Shown here: positions 8,349-16,103 of the stretch, in pieces
Numbering within the stretch: the stretch's first letter is position 1
How the letters are laid out: each line of letters starts with the position of its first letter
Assembly: GCF_015472005.1 (NCBI RefSeq)
Contig: NZ_BMAQ01000039.1
Location: forward strand, 1-59,026
DNA: 59,026 bases
DNA from: Insulibacter thermoxylanivorax
GTDB taxonomy: Bacteria; Bacillota; Bacilli; Paenibacillales; DA-C8
Direction: 5' to 3'
Translations under genes and position numbers: made by a program
The notes under the pieces: model-generated
Databases searched by the model: none
What the model saw: the letters and a program-made list of their open reading frames with translations, nothing else
What the model was told of the DNA's origin: nothing

Positions 8349-8864
8349 ATGACTAATTTTAGAGTCCTTTTGTTTTACAAATATATCCTGATCCCCGATG
8401 CCGAGCGCTTCGCAGCAGAGCATCTGGCTTACTGCAAAGAACTCGGAATCAAGGGCCGCATCTTGATCGCGGACGAAGGGATTAACGGCACACTGTCGGG
8501 AAGCATCGAACAGACGGAGCAGTATATGCGTGATCTGCGCAGCAATCCGCTGTTTCAGGATATCGTGTTCAAGATCGATGCAAGCGATGCGCATGCGTTT
8601 AAGAAAATGTTCGTCCGTTATCGCAAGGAATTGGTCACACTGCGTTACGATAGACCGCTGGATCCGAACCGCGACGGGGGCGGACGCCTGCGGCCAAGCG
8701 AGTTCTATGCGTGGCTGCAGCGTGAGGATGTGGTCGTCTTGGACGGTGCGGATGACACCTGCCACCATCAGCATCTCGTCTGCGATGACTGTTTGGAAAC
8801 CAAACACGGATACTGCTCGACAGCTTGTGAAGACCATGACCATCAGCAGCTGATGAACCGCTGA
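8349..8864 (+). CDS. TrhO (UPF0176)-like protein lacking the rhodanese domain
   Basis: The N-terminal TrhO domain is clear, with ADEGINGTLSG at residues 41-51 and FKKMFVRYRKELVTL near 85-98, and so is the start of the linker (LDPNRDGGGRL). After residue 137 it jumps straight to the C-terminal cysteine cluster (CHHQHLVCDDC...CSTAC). Full-length tRNA U34 hydroxylases have about 300 residues, with a rhodanese domain and its catalytic CxGGxRCE loop in between; here it is absent, leaving 171 residues in one open frame. It may be inactive or have another function. Start: ATG at 8349, after AAAGGT. Confidence 0.75.
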   Translation: MTNFRVLLFYKYILIPDAERFAAEHLAYCKELGIKGRILIADEGINGTLSGSIEQTEQYMRDLRSNPLFQDIVFKIDASDAHAFKKMFVRYRKELVTLRYDRPLDPNRDGGGRLRPSEFYAWLQREDVVVLDGADDTCHHQHLVCDDCLETKHGYCSTACEDHDHQQLMNR

Positions 8865-8976
8865 GGAACAGTATGCAGACAACATAAGGTACCAAGCATA
8901 AGTAAGACCGTGCAAGCATATCAGCCGATGTTTGCAGACGGCGTTTTGATTATTTTTGAAGACAGGGGGTGATCCT

Positions 8977-9642
8977 ATGCATGAGACAGAGATGTCGACC
9001 CGTAACAGGATCATGCACTTGCTCAAGATCCACGGTGAACTGAGTGCGAAGGATCTCAGCGAACAGCTCGGCATCACAAGCATGGCCGTGCGTCGTCATA
9101 TCGCGACCTTAGAGCGGGATAACTTGATTGAATCGACCACCGTTCGCCAGCCGATGGGACGGCCCGCCGCAGTCTACCGGTTGACGGAACAAGCGGAGGA
9201 TTTCTTCCCGAAGAACTACCACACGATCGCCCTCGACCTCCTCTCGGAATTAGAGCAGGATGCCGGGATCGCCACGGTGAATCGGCTGTTCGAACTTCGG
9301 CAGCAGTCGCTTCTTCAGCGTTACCGGGAGAAGATCACGGGGAAGACGCTGAAGGAGCGAGTCGCCGAACTCTCCGAGATTCAGAACGAGAACGGCTACA
9401 TGGTACAGTGGCAAGCCACCGGCGAAGATGAATATATCCTTACGGAATACAACTGTCCAATCTTCCAAGTCGCCGGCAGATACAACCATGCCTGCGCCTG
9501 TGAACAGAACTTATTCGAATCCTTACTCGATGCGGAAGTGACTCGCAGCGACTGTTTGGCAGAGGGCGATCAGAAATGCGTCTACCATATCAAACGCAAG
9601 CCAACCGGCCAAACGGCGGCACAAGGAGAGGGATCATCTTGA
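8977..9642 (+). CDS. SufR-like HTH transcriptional regulator with a C-terminal cysteine cluster
   Basis: 221 residues. An N-terminal winged HTH (about 8-70; LSAKDLSEQLGITSMAVRRH) is followed by a helical middle and a C-terminal cysteine set: Cys160, Cys173, Cys175, Cys193 and Cys201. The layout matches the SufR/DeoR-like group that binds an Fe-S cluster and senses iron-sulfur or redox status. The start at 8977 follows AGGGGGTG; an upstream TTG frame is less likely. The stop overlaps the TTG of yuzB, so the two are coupled. The target is unknown. Confidence 0.75.
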   Translation: MHETEMSTRNRIMHLLKIHGELSAKDLSEQLGITSMAVRRHIATLERDNLIESTTVRQPMGRPAAVYRLTEQAEDFFPKNYHTIALDLLSELEQDAGIATVNRLFELRQQSLLQRYREKITGKTLKERVAELSEIQNENGYMVQWQATGEDEYILTEYNCPIFQVAGRYNHACACEQNLFESLLDAEVTRSDCLAEGDQKCVYHIKRKPTGQTAAQGEGSS

Positions 9643-9905
9643 ATCTCGGTTTGGTGATCGTAGAAGTCTGCAGCCGCAATGCCGTGAACACGCCGGCGCT
9701 TGAGCAATTTGAAGCCGAGCATCCGGAAATCGCGGTGATGTACGAAGAGTGCTTAAACAATTGCGAGTTATGCGCACTGCGGCCCTTCGCCTATGTCAAT
9801 GGCAAGACGGCGACGGCCCCAACCGCTGAAGGTTGCATAGAACGAATCAAGAAACTTGCCGGCCGCGAACTCCGCATATACGAAGATATCGACAGTGACA
9901 TCTGA
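9639..9905 (+). CDS. yuzB: YuzB/DUF1450 small cysteine-rich protein
   Basis: 88 residues starting with TTG (TTGA overlap with the regulator stop; AGGAGAGG upstream). Residues 5-12 (LVIVEVCS) and the CxxxCxxC motif at Cys38-Cys42-Cys45, plus a later Cys in AEGC, are typical of DUF1450/YuzB, which resembles a small ferredoxin- or thioredoxin-fold protein. Coupling to an Fe-S-type regulator suggests an iron-sulfur or thiol role (inference). A terminator follows within 80 bases. Confidence 0.8.
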   Translation: MNLGLVIVEVCSRNAVNTPALEQFEAEHPEIAVMYEECLNNCELCALRPFAYVNGKTATAPTAEGCIERIKKLAGRELRIYEDIDSDI

Positions 9906-9936
9906 TCGGATGTACGGTCGGTACTTTTTGGCTAAA

Positions 9937-9990
9937 AGGATATCCTCAGCAGCATCAGTATTGTGAAATGCGCTGAAGATATCCTCTTTT
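9937..9990 (+). terminator. Intrinsic terminator of the regulator-yuzB unit
   Basis: AGGATATCCTCAGC pairs with GCTGAAGATATCCT (one bulge), then TTTT. Confidence 0.7.
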
Positions 9991-10051
9991 GATTGGTATA
10001 TAATAAGCCTGGTTAGTTCTGGGTACGTCCCTACCACTGTGAGGTGTCGAT

Positions 10052-10762
10052 ATGAATCAACGAATCTTAGTCGTCGAAGATGACAAGACGATCGCCATGG
10101 GCATCGAATACAGCCTGCAGCAGGAAGGCTTCGATGTCGATGTCCGCTATGATATGGCGACAGCTATGGAGACGATCCGCAGCATCGACTACAGCCTGGT
10201 GCTTCTGGATATATCTCTGCCGGACGGCACGGGCTTCGATCTATGCCGCGCTATTCGCAGCAAGGGTGATACGCCCATCATCTTCCTTACCGCCCGCGAT
10301 GATGAAGTCAATGTCGTCATGGGGCTGGATATGGGCGCAGATGATTATGTAACCAAGCCCTTCCGCGTCCGCGAGCTCATCTCTCGCATCAAGAGCGTCC
10401 TCCGCCGCAGTCAGCCGCAGGACCCCCGTCGGCCGGCGATCTATGTGCTTGGCGATGTCTCGATCTATCCAGACCAAGCACGCGTCACGAAGCGCGGCGA
10501 AGACGTGATGCTGACAGCGATGGAATACAAATTGCTGCTTACCCTTGCCAGTCATATGGGACAAGTGCTGACCCGCAGCCAGATCCTCGAACAGCTGTGG
10601 GATCTTGGCGGAGAATTTGTAAATGACAACACATTAACGGTATACATCAAACGCTTAAGAGATAAGATCGAAGATCATCCGCAGCATCCGAAGCTCATCC
10701 ACACCGTACGCGGTTTGGGCTACAAGGCAGAGGCAGGTGAACCGCATGCACCTCTTGCGTAA
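10052..10762 (+). CDS. OmpR-family response regulator
   Basis: 236 residues. The receiver domain (4-118) has the acidic pocket Glu9/Asp10/Asp11, phospho-acceptor Asp53, Thr80 and Lys102; a winged-helix DNA-binding domain fills about 130-228 and ends in the usual RGLGYK motif. GAGGTG precedes the ATG. The kinase gene overlaps its end, and the next operon is an ABC/FtsX exporter, so it probably activates that exporter in response to an envelope stress or peptide antibiotic (inference). Confidence 0.9.
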   Translation: MNQRILVVEDDKTIAMGIEYSLQQEGFDVDVRYDMATAMETIRSIDYSLVLLDISLPDGTGFDLCRAIRSKGDTPIIFLTARDDEVNVVMGLDMGADDYVTKPFRVRELISRIKSVLRRSQPQDPRRPAIYVLGDVSIYPDQARVTKRGEDVMLTAMEYKLLLTLASHMGQVLTRSQILEQLWDLGGEFVNDNTLTVYIKRLRDKIEDHPQHPKLIHTVRGLGYKAEAGEPHAPLA

Positions 10763-11981
10763 TCCAGAAGTCCTCAGATTAACGCAGGGTTTGGTTCTGG
10801 TCTTCATCCTTTTCATCCTACTTGCAGCCGCTGCCGCCAACCTGAGCCTGCAGCACCATATGCAGCCGATCCTGGATTACCAAGCGGCGATCATCGGCAC
10901 CCTTGTCGAACAATTCCCGGAAGCGGAACGGAGCATCCTGCATCAGCTGGACGAAGTGGATCCTGCCGCTCTCCAAGCCGGACGAGCCTTGCTTGCCCGC
11001 TACGGCTATGATGCGGATGCCTTGCTGTACAACACGCATCACCTGCAGGATTATGCCCGCGATCAGGCTTGGCTGATCCTGTCGCTTGTCATCCTGCTGT
11101 TCGTCACGCTGATCACGATCTTCTACCTCTTCCTCCGCCGGCGTTACCGGATCGTTGCCGAACTGCATGATTACGCCGGTTTAGTCGCCAACGGCCAGAG
11201 GACGATGGATATCCGTGATAACGGGGAAGGCGAATTCAGCATCCTGAAGAATCAGATCTACACGATCACCACCATGCTCAAGGAACAAGCAGCCGTTCTC
11301 AAACGCGAGAAGCTGGCCCTCTCCGATTCGATCGCCGATATCTCCCACCAGTTGAAGACCCCGCTGACCTCCCTCTCCGTGATGACCGATCTGCTCATGG
11401 AGGAGCCGGCGCCGGAGATGCGCAAGCAGTTCCTGGAGCGCATCCGTTCGCAGCTGGATCGCATGGAGTGGCTCACCGCCTCCCTGCTGAAATTGGCCAA
11501 ACTCGATGCCGGTACGATCACCTTGGAACGCCGCCTTCATCCTGTAAATCAACTGGTCCAGAGCGCGCTTGAGTCCCTCAACCTCCCGCTGGAACTCAAA
11601 CAACACCAGGTGGTCATCAGCGGCGATCCGCATGTGAAGATTCAGTGCGACAAGGGATGGACGACGGAGGCTTTGGTTAATATCCTAAAAAACTGCATCG
11701 AACACACGCCGGAACAAGGCCGTATCCACATCTCGTGGGAAACCAATCCGATCTACGATCGGCTGACGATTGCCGATAACGGAGAAGGCATCCCCGCCAA
11801 AGATCTGCCCTATATTTTTAACCGCTTCTACAAAGGCAGCAATGCCCGCGATGACAGCATCGGAATCGGCCTGGCTATGGCCCACGCGATCATCCAGCAG
11901 CAAAGCGGCGACATCACCGTCAGCAGCGAAGCCGGCGAAGGCACAACTTTTACCATCACCTTCTACAAACAGCGAATCTAA
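10746..11981 (+). CDS. Membrane sensor histidine kinase, partner of the OmpR-family regulator
   Basis: About 411 residues. Two membrane helices (about 14-34 and 109-130) flank a 75-residue extracellular loop; then a HAMP-like linker, the H-box SHQLKTPLTS (phospho-His about 201) and a HATPase domain with DNGEGIP and IGIGLAMAH. The start is either ATG at 10746 (AGGCAGG upstream) or GTG at 10737; both overlap the response regulator gene. The loop is larger than in BceS-type kinases, so it may sense a ligand itself. Confidence 0.88.
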   Translation: MHLLRNPEVLRLTQGLVLVFILFILLAAAAANLSLQHHMQPILDYQAAIIGTLVEQFPEAERSILHQLDEVDPAALQAGRALLARYGYDADALLYNTHHLQDYARDQAWLILSLVILLFVTLITIFYLFLRRRYRIVAELHDYAGLVANGQRTMDIRDNGEGEFSILKNQIYTITTMLKEQAAVLKREKLALSDSIADISHQLKTPLTSLSVMTDLLMEEPAPEMRKQFLERIRSQLDRMEWLTASLLKLAKLDAGTITLERRLHPVNQLVQSALESLNLPLELKQHQVVISGDPHVKIQCDKGWTTEALVNILKNCIEHTPEQGRIHISWETNPIYDRLTIADNGEGIPAKDLPYIFNRFYKGSNARDDSIGIGLAMAHAIIQQQSGDITVSSEAGEGTTFTITFYKQRI

Positions 11982-12043
11982 CGGAACTTCGCGATGCCGC
12001 GCCCTGCGTGCCGCCGCCTTCCCGCCCCGCCATCCAGCGTTAA

Positions 12044-12059
12044 GTGACAATATTGTCAC
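12044..12059. promoter_or_regulatory. Perfect 16-bp palindrome, candidate operator of the response regulator
   Basis: GTGACAATATTGTCAC is fully symmetric and sits about 95 bases upstream of the ABC transporter gene, between it and the kinase gene. A possible -10 (TAAGAT) follows near 12093. Binding by the neighbouring OmpR-type regulator is an inference. Confidence 0.5.
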
Positions 12060-12151
12060 CTTGCCTGTCACAGTGCCGTCATCTTGCACGGATAAGATAG
12101 GAGCTGACGACCCGCTGATGGGGACGAGATGAATGACATAGGAGTGAACAC

Positions 12152-12838
12152 ATGATGGCCATACTGGAAGTCCATAACCTGACCAAAATCTACGGCAAAG
12201 GGGAATCCCAGGTGAAGGCGCTGAATGATATATCCTTCAGCGTGGAGAAGGGGGAGTTTGTCGCCATCGTCGGTGCATCCGGGTCGGGTAAGTCCACCCT
12301 GCTGCACATCATCGGCGGTGTTGATCGGCCGACCAGCGGCAAAGTGTTCATCGACGGCACGGATATTTATTCCTTGAATGAATCGCAGCTTGCGATTTTC
12401 CGGCGGCGGCAGATCGGGCTGATCTATCAGTTCTACAATCTCATCCCGATCTTGAACGTGGAGGAGAACATCACCCTGCCCCTTCTGCTCGATCACCGAA
12501 AAGTCGACAAACAGCGGCTGCACAGCATCATCGATACGCTGGGACTTGCTGAACGCACCCGTCATCTGCCGAATCAATTGTCCGGCGGACAGCAGCAGCG
12601 GGTGTCGATCGGCCGGGCGCTGATCAACCAGCCGGCGATCGTCCTTGCCGATGAACCGACGGGGAATCTCGACAGTAAGAATTCCCGCGAGATCATCGAT
12701 CTGCTCAAATACTCCAACAAACAATTCAACCAAACCCTGATCGTGATCACCCATGACCCGAATATTGCCCTGCAGGCAGATCGCGTGATCACCATTCAGG
12801 ACGGGCGCATCATGAAGGATGAGGTGATTCGCTCATGA
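12152..12838 (+). CDS. MacB/LolD-type ABC transporter ATPase
   Basis: 228 residues with Walker A GASGSGKST (about 42-50), signature LSGGQQQR (about 143) and Walker B VLADEPTGNLD (about 165), the pattern of ATPases that pair with FtsX-type permeases. It drives mechanotransmission rather than classical transport in this superfamily. AGGAGTG precedes the start. Its stop overlaps the permease start by four bases. The upstream two-component system suggests inducible defence against an envelope-acting compound. Confidence 0.92.
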   Translation: MMAILEVHNLTKIYGKGESQVKALNDISFSVEKGEFVAIVGASGSGKSTLLHIIGGVDRPTSGKVFIDGTDIYSLNESQLAIFRRRQIGLIYQFYNLIPILNVEENITLPLLLDHRKVDKQRLHSIIDTLGLAERTRHLPNQLSGGQQQRVSIGRALINQPAIVLADEPTGNLDSKNSREIIDLLKYSNKQFNQTLIVITHDPNIALQADRVITIQDGRIMKDEVIRS

Positions 12839-15486
12839 ATGTGCTCTGGCAGCTGACGCTTCGCAATCTGAAACTGAACCGCAAGCGGACAATCGTGACG
12901 ATCATCGGCATCATCCTCTCCGGTGCGATGATCTGCGGCGTGGCAACCTTAGTTGCGAGTTTCCAAGATGCGCTCATCCGAACTGCGCACATCACCGATG
13001 GCAGCCATCATGCTGTACTGCATGACGTGAGAAGGGACAGCCTCCGATACATCGCCGAACATGCCAATACCGATGAATACATGCTGTTCCGGCATATCGG
13101 CGTGGCGCATCTCGAAGGTTCACACAATCCGAACAAACCCTATCTGCGCATCGAAGCCTTCGATGCGGCTGCCTTTGAGCATCTGCCGGTGAGATTAACC
13201 GAAGGACGCTTTCCTCAGCAAGCCGGCGAGATCGTCGTCTCAGAGGATGTGTTCTACAACGGCGGCGTGGAGATCCGGGTCGGCGATCAGCTGCAGCTTG
13301 CGATCGGCCGGCGGACTGATCAAGGGGCGATCCTGCTGGATGAGGCTCTATCGCCCAGCGAAACCTTGGACATTCAGATGACTGAAACCTATACGGTAAC
13401 CGGGATGATCAAACAACCCAACCTCTATTCCTACAGATTCCCGGGATATACGGCGATCATCTATCTGGACGAGAACGCCCTGGCAGCTGAGGATCTTGTC
13501 AATGCAGCGATTACTGCCAAACAGCCCCGGAAGATCTATGACACGGCCGCGGCACTGGCAGAAGTATCGGAAGCCCGGAAGGTTTCCTACAACAATGAAT
13601 TGCTCCGCTGGATGGGGATCTCCAACAATGAGGTTATCAAGGACCTGTTCATAACCGTTGGAGCGATCCTCATCCTGCTCATCATGGTTGGATCCATCTC
13701 GGTGATCTACAACGCCTTTGCGATCTCGGTCAGCGAGCGCAAGAAGCAGTTCGGCATGCTGTTAAGCGTCGGCGCCGCCAGCCGGCAGATCCGACGCATG
13801 GTCTTCATGGAAGCCTTCGCCCTTGCACTGATCGGCATACCGCTCGGCATCTTATCGGGCATTGCCGGCATCGACGTGACCCTCGAAGTGATCAATCAGC
13901 TGTCCGAGGGGATGATCCATTCCAGCGGGGATGTCTTCCTGCGCCTGATCGTGATGCCGGAAACGGTGATCATCTCCATCATCATCATGGCGCTGACGAT
14001 CTTCTTGTCCGCCTATATTCCGGCGCAGCGTGCTGCCCGTATCTCGCCGATCGATGCGATCCGGCTCACCACGGATATCAACATCAAGGGCAAGAAACTG
14101 CGTACCTCCCGCTTATCCCGCTGGCTGTTTGGGATTGAAGGGGAACTTGCGCTCAAGAATCTCAAGCGTCATCGCAAGCGGTACCGCACCACGGTATTCT
14201 CTCTGTTTATCAGCATCGTCCTGTACCTTTCGATCTCATCTTTTATGAACCTTGGTTTCGAAAGCACTGCGTTGTACTATTCCGACCTTGGTTATGAGAT
14301 GGCTTTGCTGCAGGATGAGGTCGAACCTGAGGAACAAAGGGAGTTTCACCAGCAAGTCGCGGCGATGGACGGCGTGTCCCGATTCGCTTCGGTCCGCCTG
14401 CTCTACGTAAGACTCATCGATGGAGTGGATGAATCCATCCTTGCAAGTGATCTCCGCGATGAGATTCTTGGATCATCCGATGCAGAGACCCAATCGTTGA
14501 TCTATGATGATGCGCATGACCAGAACCAGCTGCACGCTTATATCGTCTCGATGGGCAAGCAGCCTTTCCGGGATTACGCAGAGCAATTAGGCCTTGACCT
14601 TGCTGCCTATCAAGATCCTGACGCGCCGCGGGGGATCCTGTTCAATCGCTCCAAGATCCAGTATCCGGTGCTGAAGGAGTTCCAGCCGCTCAACATCACC
14701 GCGGGACATCGTTTCACCATCCGCGAAGAGCCGCTCAGCGGCGAACCTATGGAGGACGATCGCACAGACGATCTCATGGAACTTGATCTGGAGATCGGCA
14801 TGGTAACTGACAAGCAGCCCTATGCCGTCCAACCGGGAGGACTCGGTCATGTGACGATCGTCGTCTCCGATGAAGTCTATGATCACCTCCTCAGTCAGAT
14901 CCATGAATCGGACCAGAAGCTGGCTGCGCAAGCAACCATGTATCTGGATCTTGATGAAGGTGTGGAGCGCAGCCTTTGGGTCAAGGAAGTTGAAGCCCTT
15001 GCTGCCAGGATCAATCCCGGCTCTTATCTAAGCGTCTTAGACTTTATAGAGATCAATGAGAATACGAAACGTTCAAACACGATCATCGCGATCTTCCTCT
15101 ACGGCTTCGTATCCTTGATCGCTCTGATCGGCGTGACGAATATCTTCAACACGATCAGTACGAACGTCGCGCTTCGCCGACGCGAGTTTGCGATGTTGAA
15201 GTCGATCGGAATGACGCCGCAGGGATTTAACCGCATGTTGAACTATGAATGCCTGTTCTATGGGATCAAGGCCTTGCTGTACGGCCTCCCGGTCGGAATC
15301 TTGATCAGCATCATGATGTATCGATCAATCTCGACGGCGTTCAGCTTTAACTACGCCATTCCTTGGCTGGAGGTCGGCATCTGCGTGGCAGCGGTATTCA
15401 TCATCGTCTTCTTGACCATGCTGCACGCTAGTTCCAAGCTGAAGAAGGAGAACATCATCGACGCCTTGAAGCTGGAGATTCAATAA
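12835..15486 (+). CDS. Large FtsX-domain ABC permease (MacB/YtrF-like)
   Basis: 883 residues with two FtsX modules. One membrane helix near 20-40 is followed by an extracellular region to about 265, three helices (about 265-400), then a second single helix (near 455), a large extracellular region and three C-terminal helices (about 750-870). The cytosolic FtsX stretches are visible as ERKKQFGMLLSVGA and RRREFAMLKSIGM. Such ten-helix permeases act in peptide-antibiotic resistance or lipoprotein/peptide export. Coupled to the ATPase gene by ATGA overlap. Confidence 0.88.
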   Translation: MNVLWQLTLRNLKLNRKRTIVTIIGIILSGAMICGVATLVASFQDALIRTAHITDGSHHAVLHDVRRDSLRYIAEHANTDEYMLFRHIGVAHLEGSHNPNKPYLRIEAFDAAAFEHLPVRLTEGRFPQQAGEIVVSEDVFYNGGVEIRVGDQLQLAIGRRTDQGAILLDEALSPSETLDIQMTETYTVTGMIKQPNLYSYRFPGYTAIIYLDENALAAEDLVNAAITAKQPRKIYDTAAALAEVSEARKVSYNNELLRWMGISNNEVIKDLFITVGAILILLIMVGSISVIYNAFAISVSERKKQFGMLLSVGAASRQIRRMVFMEAFALALIGIPLGILSGIAGIDVTLEVINQLSEGMIHSSGDVFLRLIVMPETVIISIIIMALTIFLSAYIPAQRAARISPIDAIRLTTDINIKGKKLRTSRLSRWLFGIEGELALKNLKRHRKRYRTTVFSLFISIVLYLSISSFMNLGFESTALYYSDLGYEMALLQDEVEPEEQREFHQQVAAMDGVSRFASVRLLYVRLIDGVDESILASDLRDEILGSSDAETQSLIYDDAHDQNQLHAYIVSMGKQPFRDYAEQLGLDLAAYQDPDAPRGILFNRSKIQYPVLKEFQPLNITAGHRFTIREEPLSGEPMEDDRTDDLMELDLEIGMVTDKQPYAVQPGGLGHVTIVVSDEVYDHLLSQIHESDQKLAAQATMYLDLDEGVERSLWVKEVEALAARINPGSYLSVLDFIEINENTKRSNTIIAIFLYGFVSLIALIGVTNIFNTISTNVALRRREFAMLKSIGMTPQGFNRMLNYECLFYGIKALLYGLPVGILISIMMYRSISTAFSFNYAIPWLEVGICVAAVFIIVFLTMLHASSKLKKENIIDALKLEIQ

Positions 15487-15528
15487 GCTTCCGGCAGGCA
15501 GGATAACGCAACCCGCTGCATATTCGAT

Positions 15529-15557
15529 TTGACAAATCCTCTGTCATCGTTTAAGGT
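15529..15557 (+). promoter_or_regulatory. Sigma-A-type promoter of the ABC-F leader transcript
   Basis: A perfect -35 TTGACA (15529-15534), a 17-bp spacer and a -10 TAAGGT (15552-15557) that keeps the key first T, second A and last T. Transcription should begin near 15564, leaving a leader of about 540 nt before the ABC-F start. Confidence 0.6.
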
Positions 15558-15585
15558 GAAGGTAATTCGAAGAAAGGGTGAATGT

Positions 15586-15606
15586 TTGAAAGCCATGCAT
15601 AACTAA
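15586..15606 (+). CDS. Candidate leader peptide (6 residues) of the ABC-F attenuator
   Basis: TTG-initiated Met-Lys-Ala-Met-His-Asn then TAA, seven bases after AAAGGG. An overlapping ATG frame (15582-15602, Met-Phe-Glu-Ser-His-Ala) is an alternative, with an SD spacing of only three bases. Either stop codon touches helix segment A (from 15602), so a ribosome stalled by a drug near the end of the peptide would mask A and favour antitermination. Confidence 0.45.
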   Translation: MKAMHN

Positions 15607-15887
15607 TCCTATTTCGCAGCAACCGAAGATCGAAGGCTTCATGGGCCCGGGGCATCAGGCTCCTCCATGAGACATGACCAGGTGAAACAATGGATCTGCG
15701 GGAACCTCCTCAGGTGAGGGATTCCTCTGAATCACCATTGTGAATAGCTGCCATTCCCGCCTGGCTCAGTCCGTCATGCCTTCATACGGTTCTCAGAATA
15801 GGATTAGTGAGATCTGATGGTGTGAACAGATCATCCTTGAACGGCTGAAGATCAGTGTGCGGCTGTGTATGATCACGCTGCTCTCTT

Positions 15888-15929
15888 AAGCGTCTCCTAT
15901 TCTGATATTCGGATTAGGGGGCGCTTTTT
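15888..15929 (+). terminator. Regulated intrinsic terminator upstream of the ABC-F gene
   Basis: AAGCGTCTCCTA pairs with TAGGGGGCGCTT (two G-U pairs), followed by five T. It lies 175 bases before the ABC-F start with no gene ahead of it other than the leader peptide. Confidence 0.85.
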
Positions 15930-16103
15930 CCATAGATAAGAGCGGCATCCGAATATCGCATACTCACATCATCACTTCCACTGCTTCTCTCCATCCTTGC
16001 AGAACCGTACTCCCGCCCCGTTCCCATGAACAGATTCTACAAGATGTCCTGTACGAATGAACATCCATGATTACGGCAATTCCCTGTAAGGAAGTGATGA
16101 TAC

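Larger units (their letters stand above)
15564..15930 (+). promoter_or_regulatory. Attenuator leader of the ABC-F gene with alternative helices and terminator
   Basis: Four segments can form exclusive pairs. A (15602-15613) is perfectly complementary over 12 bp to B (15797-15808). B extended (15793-15803) is also perfectly complementary over 11 bp to C (15895-15905). C lies in the 5' arm of a strong terminator (15888-15899 with 15915-15926, then TTTTT). If A is free, A-B forms and the terminator can fold; if A is blocked, B-C forms and disrupts it. Between A and B lie further helices (AACCG/CGGTT, GAAGG/CCTTC, CAATGG/CCATTG). This is the layout of ribosome-mediated attenuation known for ABC-F resistance genes; function is inferred. 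Confidence 0.7.

Noticed and set aside
8220-9083. Long minus-strand open frame (287 codons) opposite the TrhO-like gene
   Set aside because: It is antisense to two well-supported genes, lacks a recognisable domain and has an odd composition (Cys, His, Ser-rich); a shadow frame.
15603-15808. 6S RNA
   Set aside because: The closing stem and length (about 205 nt) suggested 6S RNA, but the 3' closing strand also pairs with a terminator arm and a leader peptide and ABC-F gene are linked, which fits an attenuator better.
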